Below are positions 8,425 through 15,377 of a DNA stretch of 64,000 bases, in pieces. The notes below the pieces were generated by a model. The model was not told the DNA's origin, ran no database searches, and saw nothing but the letters and a program-made list of their open reading frames with translations. Origin of the DNA: Paenilisteria newyorkensis. GTDB taxonomy: Bacteria; Bacillota; Bacilli; Lactobacillales; Listeriaceae. The DNA lies in assembly GCF_000766145.1 (NCBI RefSeq), contig NZ_JNFB01000040.1, forward strand, positions 62,001 to 126,000, given 5' to 3'. Position numbers and translations under genes: made by a program. Position 1 is the first letter of the stretch; the number at the start of each line of letters is the position of its first letter.

Positions 8425-8859
8425 TTAGAGCACGTTCATCAGCCAAATAATAAAGAAAACGAAGAAAAACGTCGCCGTTCCCCAGATAATCTTAGAACCC
8501 TTCCAAACCAGCTGACCATTGGGTCCCTGCTGCTGTTCCCGATACGTCTCCACATCCAGGCTCGCCGTCCCATCCGTCACGATATTCACAACGATCGGCG
8601 CCTGATTCCGCGTATCAATTTTTTCACGCAAAGGAAAGCGGTACTCCTCCCCACGAATCGTGAAATTCAGCTCACACACCGTCGAATTCGAGGCAGGCAA
8701 ATAAATACTCCGCTTCTCCCCAATTCCAAAATCATTGCCACGCTGCCGCTGATTCCCATTCACCAAATATGTATCAAAAAGCGTGTGCCTTGTCTTATTC
8801 TCTATTTTTATCTCATGAGCAATCACCGGCCCAGTAAACAAATGCATCAAATTAGACAT
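8425..8859 (-). CDS. Unknown protein with C-terminal membrane anchor
   Basis: A protein of about 144 aa that I do not recognise. It opens MSNLMHLFTGPVIAHEIKIE, has a polar middle with predicted beta character (IRGEEYRFPLREKID), and ends in one strongly hydrophobic segment (IWGTATFFFVFFIIWLMNVL). There is no signal peptide, so it could be a tail-anchored cytoplasmic protein. The ATG at 8859 is chosen because AAGGGG lies 8 nt upstream; an in-frame GTG at 8868 lies within that site. A strong terminator follows. A small ORF (8881-9033) precedes it by 21 bp and may be in the same transcript. Confidence 0.7.
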   Translation of the reverse strand: MSNLMHLFTGPVIAHEIKIENKTRHTLFDTYLVNGNQRQRGNDFGIGEKRSIYLPASNSTVCELNFTIRGEEYRFPLREKIDTRNQAPIVVNIVTDGTASLDVETYREQQQGPNGQLVWKGSKIIWGTATFFFVFFIIWLMNVL

Positions 8860-8880
8860 GCCTTCCACCCCTTCATAAAT

Positions 8881-9033
8881 TTACCCCTTTTTATTCCCGT
8901 AAGATTTCCCACCATGATGCGGACATCTCATATGGTATCGAACGAATAATCCCAACCAAGACATAACTTCCCGACATAGCACGATAGCTGTTACGCCTAA
9001 CTCCCGCAACGCTCCCCATAAACTTCCCCGCAT
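8881..9033 (-). CDS. Small hypothetical protein, 50 aa
   Basis: A short reading frame starting MRGSLWGALRELGVTAIVL, with GAGGGA 7 nt upstream of the ATG at 9033. It has a weakly hydrophobic N-terminal half and a basic, His-rich tail (RCPHHGGKSYGNKKG). It directly precedes the 8425-8859 gene on the same strand. An upstream in-frame start at 9063 is possible. No family is recognised and it may not be real. Confidence 0.35.
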   Translation of the reverse strand: MRGSLWGALRELGVTAIVLCREVMSWLGLFVRYHMRCPHHGGKSYGNKKG

Positions 9034-9063
9034 ATGCTCATCCCTCATTGTTTTTAGAATCAT

Positions 9064-9341
9064 TTATAACAAAAGGATTCAAAGCAAGTTCACTACATAA
9101 CATAGAAAACTAACTGAACCCTTTTCACCGAACCCTATCACATTCATCTCAAAAATTAGTGATTGTATCTTTATCTACCAAATAAGACCCAAATATATCA
9201 TTTTTATTTACTTAAGTGCTAGCCGAAGTAAGTGGTATGTTATATAATGGATTTAAGTCTTATTTTTCACTCAGTGATTACTTCATTTAAAAGCTGTTCA
9301 AAAATTAAAATTAATCCATGAACAATCAAGTTACTGCATTT
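9064..9341. other. AT-rich intergenic stretch
   Basis: No credible gene is seen here. A TATAAT on the plus strand near 9240 could serve the downstream regulator gene, but no matching -35 is found at usual spacing. The minus strand would be the 3-prime region of the mini-ORF at 9342-9377; no clear terminator is visible. Confidence 0.4.
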
Positions 9342-9377
9342 CTATTCTGTAATTATCCAGATTAACGTTTCTAACAT
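9342..9377 (-). CDS. Candidate short hydrophobic signalling peptide (11 aa)
   Basis: On the minus strand, AGAGGAG at 9386-9392 is followed 8 nt later by an ATG opening an 11-codon frame, MLETLIWIITE. It is divergent from the Rgg-type regulator gene at 9496, the arrangement typical of short hydrophobic peptide (SHP) genes in streptococci. The E-T-L-I-W-I-I core resembles mature SHPs, which usually start with an acidic residue followed by hydrophobic residues. A longer ORF (9331-9549) crosses the same DNA in the same frame, but the strong ribosome site points to the internal start. This is an inference from one sequence. Confidence 0.4.
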   Translation of the reverse strand: MLETLIWIITE

Positions 9378-9495
9378 AGATGTCACTCCTCTGTATATTC
9401 ATCAGTACTACCATCATGTTATAGCTAATCTGTATAGTTTTGTTGCTTCTGTTCCTTATTTCCATCAAATTAATAAAAAGTTTGGAGGCGCTATC

Positions 9496-10368
9496 TTGAA
9501 CTTTGGAGAAACCATTAGGAAAATTAGAAAAGATAAAAATTTTACGCAAAAAGAGCTATCAGAAGGAATTCTCACTCGCTCACATCTTTCCCAAATCGAA
9601 ACAAATAATTATTATCCATCTTATGATAAGTTTTTCTTACTTCTAAACAGACTAAACGTTATTTTTGAAGAATTTTTATTTGTTCAAAATGACCAGAAAA
9701 TGCTTTTCAATCAACAAATACGTTCGGAAATTAGTGAAGCTGCGAATTTGAATGATACAGAAAAGCTCAAAAACTTAGCGGTTACGGCAAATGATTTATA
9801 TGATAAAACAGATAACATTACCTACTATCACTATATGCTAATTTGCAAAGCTCTGATTTCATATAATATCAGTCATACCGTAAATGATGAAATGATTGAA
9901 TTTGTGACACCTATAAAAGAGTATTTATTTGGGATGGATAACTGGTACCTATACGAATTGAAACTATTTAACAATATTATCTACGCTCTAACTGTTGAAG
10001 AAGCTTTACTATTCGCACGTACATCATTAAAAAGATTAGGTAACTTTCAATATTTTTTAGAATTCAGACACATTGAACAGCATATTTACACCAATCTATC
10101 AACTCTTTGCTTGGAGCATAGAGATTTTCAAGCTGCTAAAAATTTTGCTGAAATCGCTATTGAGAAGGCCACGAAATATACCTTAGTTTATGAAAAAGTA
10201 TGCTCTGAATTAAATCACGCCATTGCTATCATTAATCTTGGTGAAGATGGAAACGCATACGAAGTTATTCGGAAAAATATGCTTATTATTGAATATCTAG
10301 AGTTTGATAACTTGCATGAACATTTTTCTAGTTTTTTGAAGAAATATGAGATTGAGGTGGACATTTAA
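9496..10368 (+). CDS. Rgg/GadR/MutR-family transcriptional regulator (copy 1)
   Basis: The 290 aa protein has an N-terminal helix-turn-helix (about residues 5-60: GETIRKIRKDKNFTQKELSEGILTRSHLSQIE) and a long alpha-helical, TPR-like C-terminal domain typical of Rgg proteins, which bind short hydrophobic peptides. It starts at a TTG: GGAGG lies 7 nt upstream and the paralogue at 11991 begins with the same MNFGETIR. The two Rgg genes share long stretches such as NLSTLCLEHRDF and flank a lipoprotein and a metalloprotease gene. It probably controls those genes and perhaps the mini-ORF divergent from it. Confidence 0.88.
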   Translation: MNFGETIRKIRKDKNFTQKELSEGILTRSHLSQIETNNYYPSYDKFFLLLNRLNVIFEEFLFVQNDQKMLFNQQIRSEISEAANLNDTEKLKNLAVTANDLYDKTDNITYYHYMLICKALISYNISHTVNDEMIEFVTPIKEYLFGMDNWYLYELKLFNNIIYALTVEEALLFARTSLKRLGNFQYFLEFRHIEQHIYTNLSTLCLEHRDFQAAKNFAEIAIEKATKYTLVYEKVCSELNHAIAIINLGEDGNAYEVIRKNMLIIEYLEFDNLHEHFSSFLKKYEIEVDI

Positions 10369-10416
10369 ACACTCTTAGTTAATCTTTTATTTTCAACATT
10401 TATACGCTACGCGAAA

Positions 10417-10449
10417 GAAGCCAGGCGTTCATCACATTACGCTGGCTTC
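10417..10449. terminator. Bidirectional hairpin between convergent genes
   Basis: GAAGCCAG-CGT and ACG-CTGGCTTC arms form a stable stem between the convergent rgg copy 1 and lipoprotein genes. T runs on either side are short, so efficiency is uncertain. Confidence 0.6.
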
Positions 10450-10514
10450 CTATTCTGTATGTCATACGATATCAATTCATCATTAAAAGTTTATAAATAA
10501 TATGCATAAGCCTA

Positions 10515-11168
10515 TCATTCTGCCTCATAATCTGACTTCGATCTATCTCTTTTGTAAGGAATTTCGTTTTCATAAGCTTCCGTGTATTCTTTTGCAGTCT
10601 CGGTCACTACAACTTCTTCCTCCGCAGCAGCTTTATTTTTTGTATTGATGTCATCGATTAACACATTGGAATTAGGCCCAGAAACTAATAAACTCCCATC
10701 GTCTTGCGCATTTGCAGTAAATATATAATATTTTCCTTGACTAGGAAGTGAATCCTCTTCATATAAAAAATATTCTGTGTTTTCTTCATTGATTCCGCCT
10801 GCTTTTTCTAAAGAAATCTCTTTATCTTGCTCTAACTCTCCTTTTATATTTTCAATTACTGTTACACTATATTGAGTGTAAGGAGTAGATGCTTCTTTAG
10901 TAGATCCATTCTCTTGTTCCATCGTTTGTGCATCTTCATATCTCGTACCAGTCTTTTTATTAACATAGCCAATAAAAGTATAATCACTAAAACCAACAGT
11001 TGCCTCTGGATTATCAACATCTATTACAAAAGAGCCATGCATATATGATGTTGGAATTTTATCAGTTTCACTTGGCTTTACTGTGTCGTTTGTACATGCT
11101 CCTAGAACAGAGCTACTGATTAGAAAAAGCGTAATTATTTTGCCTGACTTCAATATATGATTCTTCAT
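10515..11168 (-). CDS. Lipoprotein of unknown function
   Basis: A 217 aa protein with a lipoprotein signal peptide: basic N-terminus (MKNHILKSGK), hydrophobic core, and lipobox L-G-A-C with Cys at about residue 25. The mature part is acidic and charged, with no recognised domain; the tail is rich in Glu, Lys and Asp. It follows the metalloprotease gene by 15 bp on the same strand, so the two are probably co-transcribed. It may be a partner, inhibitor or anchor for the protease on the cell surface, but this is a guess from position alone. Confidence 0.75.
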   Translation of the reverse strand: MKNHILKSGKIITLFLISSSVLGACTNDTVKPSETDKIPTSYMHGSFVIDVDNPEATVGFSDYTFIGYVNKKTGTRYEDAQTMEQENGSTKEASTPYTQYSVTVIENIKGELEQDKEISLEKAGGINEENTEYFLYEEDSLPSQGKYYIFTANAQDDGSLLVSGPNSNVLIDDINTKNKAAAEEEVVVTETAKEYTEAYENEIPYKRDRSKSDYEAE

Positions 11169-11183
11169 CGTATTAATTCCCCT

Positions 11184-11693
11184 TTAATATTTTTTATATG
11201 CTGCATCATATGAAGCTTTATCATTGATGCTCAATGTTACTTTAGTAGATACAAGATAATACATAACATCCGATGTCCCATTATGAGCTAATCTCAACGC
11301 ATGCCCTAACTCATGAATCGATACATTATTTTTTTCATTAGTAGTTAGAGTATCCATGTTATATTTATTGTATTTAATAGTGCCTGAGGGGGAAGTCATC
11401 GCAGCTGTAGTATCTTTTTTAGAGTAATCGGATAATGTAACATCCTCAATGGTATTCCAAACATCCTTTCTAATTACTCCTTTTTTATAGGCATTCCAAA
11501 CTGATACGCCCTTGTTGAAATTAGATTGATATTTAGTACTACCGCCCCAATCTAAATGTTTTCCTGAGTCAACCAAATCCCAAGTTAATAATTTGGTGGC
11601 AGCTTCAGCCTTGGTTGGAATTAATAAACTACTAATTCCAAGTACCATTACAGTTGAAGTAGCGATTAATATTTTCCCCATTTTTATTTTCAT
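11184..11693 (-). CDS. Exported matrixin-like zinc metalloprotease
   Basis: A 169 aa protein with a Sec signal peptide (MKIKMGKILIATSTVMVLG, likely cut after TKAEA near residue 31). The motif HELGHALRLAH at 127-137 is the metzincin HExxHxxGxxH-type zinc site with Ala in place of Gly, and Met144 shortly after could be the Met-turn. The domain is small, with no propeptide evident. A strong ribosome site (AAAGGAG) precedes the ATG. It is followed by a lipoprotein gene and bracketed by two Rgg regulators, suggesting cell-density control of a secreted protease. Substrate unknown. Confidence 0.85.
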   Translation of the reverse strand: MKIKMGKILIATSTVMVLGISSLLIPTKAEAATKLLTWDLVDSGKHLDWGGSTKYQSNFNKGVSVWNAYKKGVIRKDVWNTIEDVTLSDYSKKDTTAAMTSPSGTIKYNKYNMDTLTTNEKNNVSIHELGHALRLAHNGTSDVMYYLVSTKVTLSINDKASYDAAYKKY

Positions 11694-11764
11694 AATTAAA
11701 CTCCTTTAGTTATATTTATATTTTACCAATAAAATATGCCTTACGCTAGGTGCATAATTGCATT

Positions 11765-11823
11765 CTAGAAACTTTCAGTATGAAATCTCATGAACACCTC
11801 CTTTGCATTTATATTGATTTCAT
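11765..11823 (-). other. Two tandem mini-ORFs with strong ribosome binding sites
   Basis: Upstream of the protease gene the minus strand has AGGAGGTG followed by a 4-codon frame (11809-11823, MKSI), then AAGGAGGTG followed by an 8-codon frame (11765-11791, MRFHTESF). The two units look like a degenerate repeat. They could be signalling or leader peptides, or duplicated non-functional ribosome sites. No product can be claimed. Confidence 0.35.
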
Positions 11824-11990
11824 AGTATCCACCTCCTAATTCAGAAAAAGTAAATTTTAATTTGATATTATTGGAAATATTTTGTATAGTATAAATAACC
11901 ATCGTTACACTATCTATGTTACTAGTTTATTGATATAAATTGTTATTGTGTTATCTATTTCTATCAAATACATTCTATTGGAGGGCAATC

Positions 11991-12863
11991 ATGAATTTTG
12001 GAGAGACTATAAGGCAAATACGAACAGATAAAAACCTGACACAAACACAGCTATCAGAAGGTATACTAGCTAGAAATCATTTATCGCAAGTTGAGAACAG
12101 CAACTACTTTCCATCCTATGATCGTGTCTTTATGCTTTTAGATCGATTAAATGTTACCTTTGAAGAATTTTTATTTGTTCAAAATGATTTACAGCCCCAC
12201 GATAAGCAACAATTTAGAGTTGATATTAATGAAAAGGCGAGTCTCAATGACTACAGTCAGTTGCAACAATTATCTTTAGACGCAGATAAGCTCTATGAAG
12301 AAAATGCTAATATAAGCTATTATCACTATAGTTTAATATGTAAAGCTGTAATTGAATACGGGCTAAGCAATAAAATTAATAAAACTATGATTCAACATGT
12401 AGAACCTATAAAAAAATATCTGATGAGCATGGATAACTGGTATATCTACGAATTAAAGCTATTCTCAAGTATTATCTTTTCTTTAACAGTTGAGGAAGCT
12501 ATTTTCTTCTCACGAAAAGCCTTCAAACGATTGCATACATTTCGTTGCTTCCTTGAATACCAACATATTGAACAACATCTTTATTTAAATCTATCTACAC
12601 TTTGCTTAGAGCATAGGGATTTCATCTCAGCAAAAAATTTCGCTAAAAATGCTATTAAAACTGCAAAAAATTATCGTCTTGTCTACGAAAAAATTTGTTC
12701 TGAATTAAATCATGCTATCGCTTGTATTAAGCTTGGAGAAGATGAGAACACTTATGAAACAATAAGAAAAAACATGCTTGTTCTTGAATATTTAGAATTT
12801 AATACAGTACACAAGCATTTTTCAGATTTTTTAAAGAAATATGAGATTGGGTTAGAAGTATAG
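11991..12863 (+). CDS. Rgg/GadR/MutR-family transcriptional regulator (copy 2)
   Basis: A 290 aa paralogue of the regulator at 9496 with the same layout: an N-terminal helix-turn-helix (GETIRQIRTDKNLTQTQLSEG) and a helical peptide-binding-type C-terminal domain (NLSTLCLEHRDFISAKNFAKNA). The start at 11991 is set by GGAGGGCAATC directly upstream; a longer frame begins at 11940 but lacks such a site. It is divergent from the protease-lipoprotein operon and is the best candidate for its regulator. The two copies look like an old duplication around the protease locus. Confidence 0.88.
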   Translation: MNFGETIRQIRTDKNLTQTQLSEGILARNHLSQVENSNYFPSYDRVFMLLDRLNVTFEEFLFVQNDLQPHDKQQFRVDINEKASLNDYSQLQQLSLDADKLYEENANISYYHYSLICKAVIEYGLSNKINKTMIQHVEPIKKYLMSMDNWYIYELKLFSSIIFSLTVEEAIFFSRKAFKRLHTFRCFLEYQHIEQHLYLNLSTLCLEHRDFISAKNFAKNAIKTAKNYRLVYEKICSELNHAIACIKLGEDENTYETIRKNMLVLEYLEFNTVHKHFSDFLKKYEIGLEV

Positions 12864-12866
12864 ACA

Positions 12867-12920
12867 AAATAGAGCCTATTCGTGGTGCCGATTTCGACAC
12901 ACACGAATAAGCTCTATTTA
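12867..12920. terminator. Terminator hairpin after rgg copy 2
   Basis: AAATAGAGC and GCTCTATTT arms, extended by TATTCGTG/ACGAATA, form a long stem around a loop containing GCCGATTTCGAC. The loop resembles that of the terminator at 13652-13709. Confidence 0.75.
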
Positions 12921-12989
12921 ATATTACCGCGGAGTATAAAGTAAACTGCATAAATAATGAACCTAGGATTCATTATTTACACTCCCAAG

Positions 12990-13022
12990 AAAGAGCCACA
13001 CTTTTCAGTGTGCCTTTTCTTA
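12990..13022 (-). terminator. Terminator after small membrane protein gene
   Basis: GCACACTGAAAAGTGTGGC-type hairpin on the minus strand followed by a T-rich stretch, just past the stop at 13030. Confidence 0.65.
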
Positions 13023-13029
13023 AAATTAA

Positions 13030-13248
13030 CTACTTTTTACTTTTCGTTCTTCTCCTAGCAAGCAATAACAATCCCATAGTCAAAAATAGCATTCCATAAA
13101 ATCCTGATTCTAAAAATTCACCACTTACTATAAAATCACGATTTACTATATATTCTATCAAAATAGTTACACCACTACTTACACCAACTATTATCCAAAC
13201 ACTCCAATAAGGATGCTCCTCATAAAAATCATTCCACTTTTTATACAA
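13030..13248 (-). CDS. Small two-helix membrane protein
   Basis: A protein of about 72 aa with two predicted membrane helices (WSVWIIVGVSSGVTILIEYI and FYGMLFLTMGLLLLA) and a basic tail (RRRTKSKK). I place the start at the TTG at 13248, because GGAGGTGG lies 7 nt upstream and MYKKWNDFYEEHPYW is a natural start; the longer GTG start at 13272 would begin with a Gly-rich run that is really the ribosome site. It lies 66 bp downstream of another small membrane protein gene on the same strand. No family is recognised. Confidence 0.6.
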   Translation of the reverse strand: MYKKWNDFYEEHPYWSVWIIVGVSSGVTILIEYIVNRDFIVSGEFLESGFYGMLFLTMGLLLLARRRTKSKK

Positions 13249-13314
13249 TGCTCCCCCACCTCCATTAGCCACTATTTATTGGTATCTGGGTCTATAGCGT
13301 GAACTAAAGAATAT

Positions 13315-13503
13315 TCAGCTACTTTTTTTAGCTTTTACTATCAATCTAAGATATCTTCCAACAATGATGGCTACAAAAAGAACAAGCAAATACGTTCTTC
13401 CGTTATGTACAAGCTCACCAACCTCCGTGAAATAAGACGCTACTAGTAGAACTAAAAACATCATACCGAAAATAACGAAAGCCTCATTTATAATTTTTTT
13501 CAT
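13315..13503 (-). CDS. Small two-helix membrane protein
   Basis: A 62 aa protein with two hydrophobic segments (AFVIFGMMFLVLLVASYF and YLLVLFVAIIVGRYLRLI) and a Lys-rich C-terminus. GAGGAGG precedes the ATG at 13503, so translation looks efficient. It probably shares a transcript with the small membrane protein gene that follows. The size and pairing would fit a bacteriocin-immunity-like or holin-like pair, but nothing in the sequence proves this. Confidence 0.65.
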   Translation of the reverse strand: MKKIINEAFVIFGMMFLVLLVASYFTEVGELVHNGRTYLLVLFVAIIVGRYLRLIVKAKKSS

Positions 13504-13651
13504 GGCTATGACCTCCTCATTCGTAGTTGTTATTTCTTTATATTACCACATAATACATCGATAGATAGCTTAATATCAGCATTATTCTTTGTTTATTCAC
13601 CCAACTTTTATTTGTTGACCTCATCTTTCCTTCTGTATTACCTCATAGCAA

Positions 13652-13709
13652 TGAAAAAAAGCTTACTCATGCTGCCGAATTTCGACGTACATGAATAAGC
13701 TTAGTTTTT
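13652..13709 (-). terminator. Terminator of the glycosyl-glycerate PTS operon
   Basis: Arms at 13658-13670 and 13689-13701 pair almost perfectly (AAGCTTA-TCATG). On the minus strand the hairpin ends in seven T residues. The loop holds GCCGAATTTCGAC, also seen in the 12867-12920 hairpin. Confidence 0.85.
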
Positions 13710-13714
13710 TGATA

Positions 13715-15373
13715 CTATTTCACCCAAACATAACCGTACGGCGGCAAGTCACATTTGCCATCGCTGATTTGTTCGCCTGTGAGTAGGTTTTTCGTTCCCG
13801 CGGTTTCAATCGTAATCGCCTGATCGCTAACATTCGTGTAGCAATAAACATCGCCTCTTTTCAGCGCGAAAATATGGCTATCGCTCGAAATAACTTCTTG
13901 TGGTTGGTACGGATTGAACGCGGTTTCTCCTTGGCGAACTTCTGCCAGTTTCTTTAATCCTGTAAAAATGGCTCGGCGGTATGGGTTCGTTTCGAGTTCG
14001 CTTTGTAAGGTCGCCAAATCGAGTTTTTCGCGGTTGATTCGTCTTGGGATTCCTGATGTTTCGGCGGCTTCTTTGTCGTTTCTTGAGCCGAATAGGGAAT
14101 GGTAGTAAATGGCTGGTACACCCATGACAGAGAATAGGATGTGATGGGCGGCGAGCATTTTTTGAATCGCTAGTTCGTCGGATTCGCCGGTGTTTCGGAG
14201 CGCGTCGCTGTAATTGATGTTGAGTTCGTAGATGGATTTGCTGCCGTCTGGATTGTTTTTATAGGAAATTTGACCGCCATTTTGCAGGACTTTTTCGGCT
14301 AGTTTTTCGCGGTCGGTATCGGTTAGAATGCCTTCTGTTGGACGCATGCCGATGCCATCATGGGAAGCTAGGAAGTTGAAATAGGTCGCGGTTTGGCTCA
14401 TCGGCGTGATTGTTTTTGCCCAGTTTGTTAGGTGGGTCGCGTCGTGCGTTGTGAAAGCGTGTAATGTGAGTGGTGGCAACGGGAATTGGTAGACTTGATG
14501 GGCTTCGTTGGTGCCGTCGCCAAAATAACTGATATTTTCTTTGTGCGGTACGTTGGTTTCTGTAATGATTTGTGTGTTCGGTGCGAAATAGTCTGTCAGC
14601 AAACGCCAAATTTGAATGACGGTATGGGTTTGTGACAAGTGAATGCAAGTCGTGCCGGATTCTTTCCAGAGAAAACCGATGGCGTCTAGTCGAATCGATG
14701 TGGCGCCGCGCGTGATGTAGGTGAGCAGCGTTTCGGTCAGGCGGATGAACATCGCGGGGTCCTGGATATTGACGTCGACTTGGTCTTTACTGAATGTAGA
14801 CCAGACTTGCTTTTCGGTCGCGCCGTATGTGTGAAAGAGTGGACTCGTTCTTGGGCGGACAACGTTTGTAGCGTCAAATCCGGCTTCTTTTTCCACGAAG
14901 GCTTGCTCAAATCCGGGTTTTCCTTGTAGAAATTGTTGGAACCAGTCGCTGGATTCGGACATGTGGTTCGCGACGAAATCGTACATCAGTCGGTAATTCC
15001 CGGCGAGGTCGTCGATGTCAGGCCAGTCGCCGAGTTCTGGGTTGATTTGCAAATAATCGGTCACGGAAAAACCGTCGTCGGATGTGTAGGGGAACATTGG
15101 TAGTAAATGGACGTCCGTGATGATATCGGCAACGGTTTCGTCAAGCATCGCGCGCAAGGCTTGTAGCGGTTTTTGGCCTGGTGACTGAATGCTGTCGCCG
15201 TATGTGATCAGGTACATATTTTTCTCATTGATCGCGGCGGCTTGCGGAACTTGTTGTTGTTCTTGCGCGTCGATGAGTTTTGTCAGACGATTGCTGATAT
15301 CACTACGTTTTGGCTCGTCGAAAAGTGTAGCTAGGTGGTCGTTTAGTTGCTTATTTAAATCGGATCGCTTCAT
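13715..15373 (-). CDS. GH13_18 phosphorylase (glucosylglycerate/sucrose phosphorylase family)
   Basis: A 552 aa enzyme of the sucrose-phosphorylase subfamily of GH13. HLLPMFPYTSDDGFSVTDY, the nucleophile in IRLDAIGFLW (Asp230), the acid/base in ITETNVPH (Glu272) and LASHDGIGMR follow in the correct order. These enzymes split an alpha-glucoside with phosphate to give glucose-1-phosphate. Subfamily members act on sucrose, sucrose-6-phosphate or glucosylglycerate. It is the last gene of a PTS/GH38 operon, starting 5 bp after the GH38 stop. The GH38 neighbour of mannosylglycerate type makes glucosylglycerate (or its phosphate) the most attractive substrate, by inference only. Confidence 0.85.
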   Translation of the reverse strand: MKRSDLNKQLNDHLATLFDEPKRSDISNRLTKLIDAQEQQQVPQAAAINEKNMYLITYGDSIQSPGQKPLQALRAMLDETVADIITDVHLLPMFPYTSDDGFSVTDYLQINPELGDWPDIDDLAGNYRLMYDFVANHMSESSDWFQQFLQGKPGFEQAFVEKEAGFDATNVVRPRTSPLFHTYGATEKQVWSTFSKDQVDVNIQDPAMFIRLTETLLTYITRGATSIRLDAIGFLWKESGTTCIHLSQTHTVIQIWRLLTDYFAPNTQIITETNVPHKENISYFGDGTNEAHQVYQFPLPPLTLHAFTTHDATHLTNWAKTITPMSQTATYFNFLASHDGIGMRPTEGILTDTDREKLAEKVLQNGGQISYKNNPDGSKSIYELNINYSDALRNTGESDELAIQKMLAAHHILFSVMGVPAIYYHSLFGSRNDKEAAETSGIPRRINREKLDLATLQSELETNPYRRAIFTGLKKLAEVRQGETAFNPYQPQEVISSDSHIFALKRGDVYCYTNVSDQAITIETAGTKNLLTGEQISDGKCDLPPYGYVWVK

Positions 15374-15377
15374 CGGT

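Noticed and set aside
9331-9549. 72-codon minus-strand ORF across the start of rgg copy 1
   Set aside because: Overlaps the regulator gene; the strong ribosome site lies internally, so only the 11-codon frame is considered.
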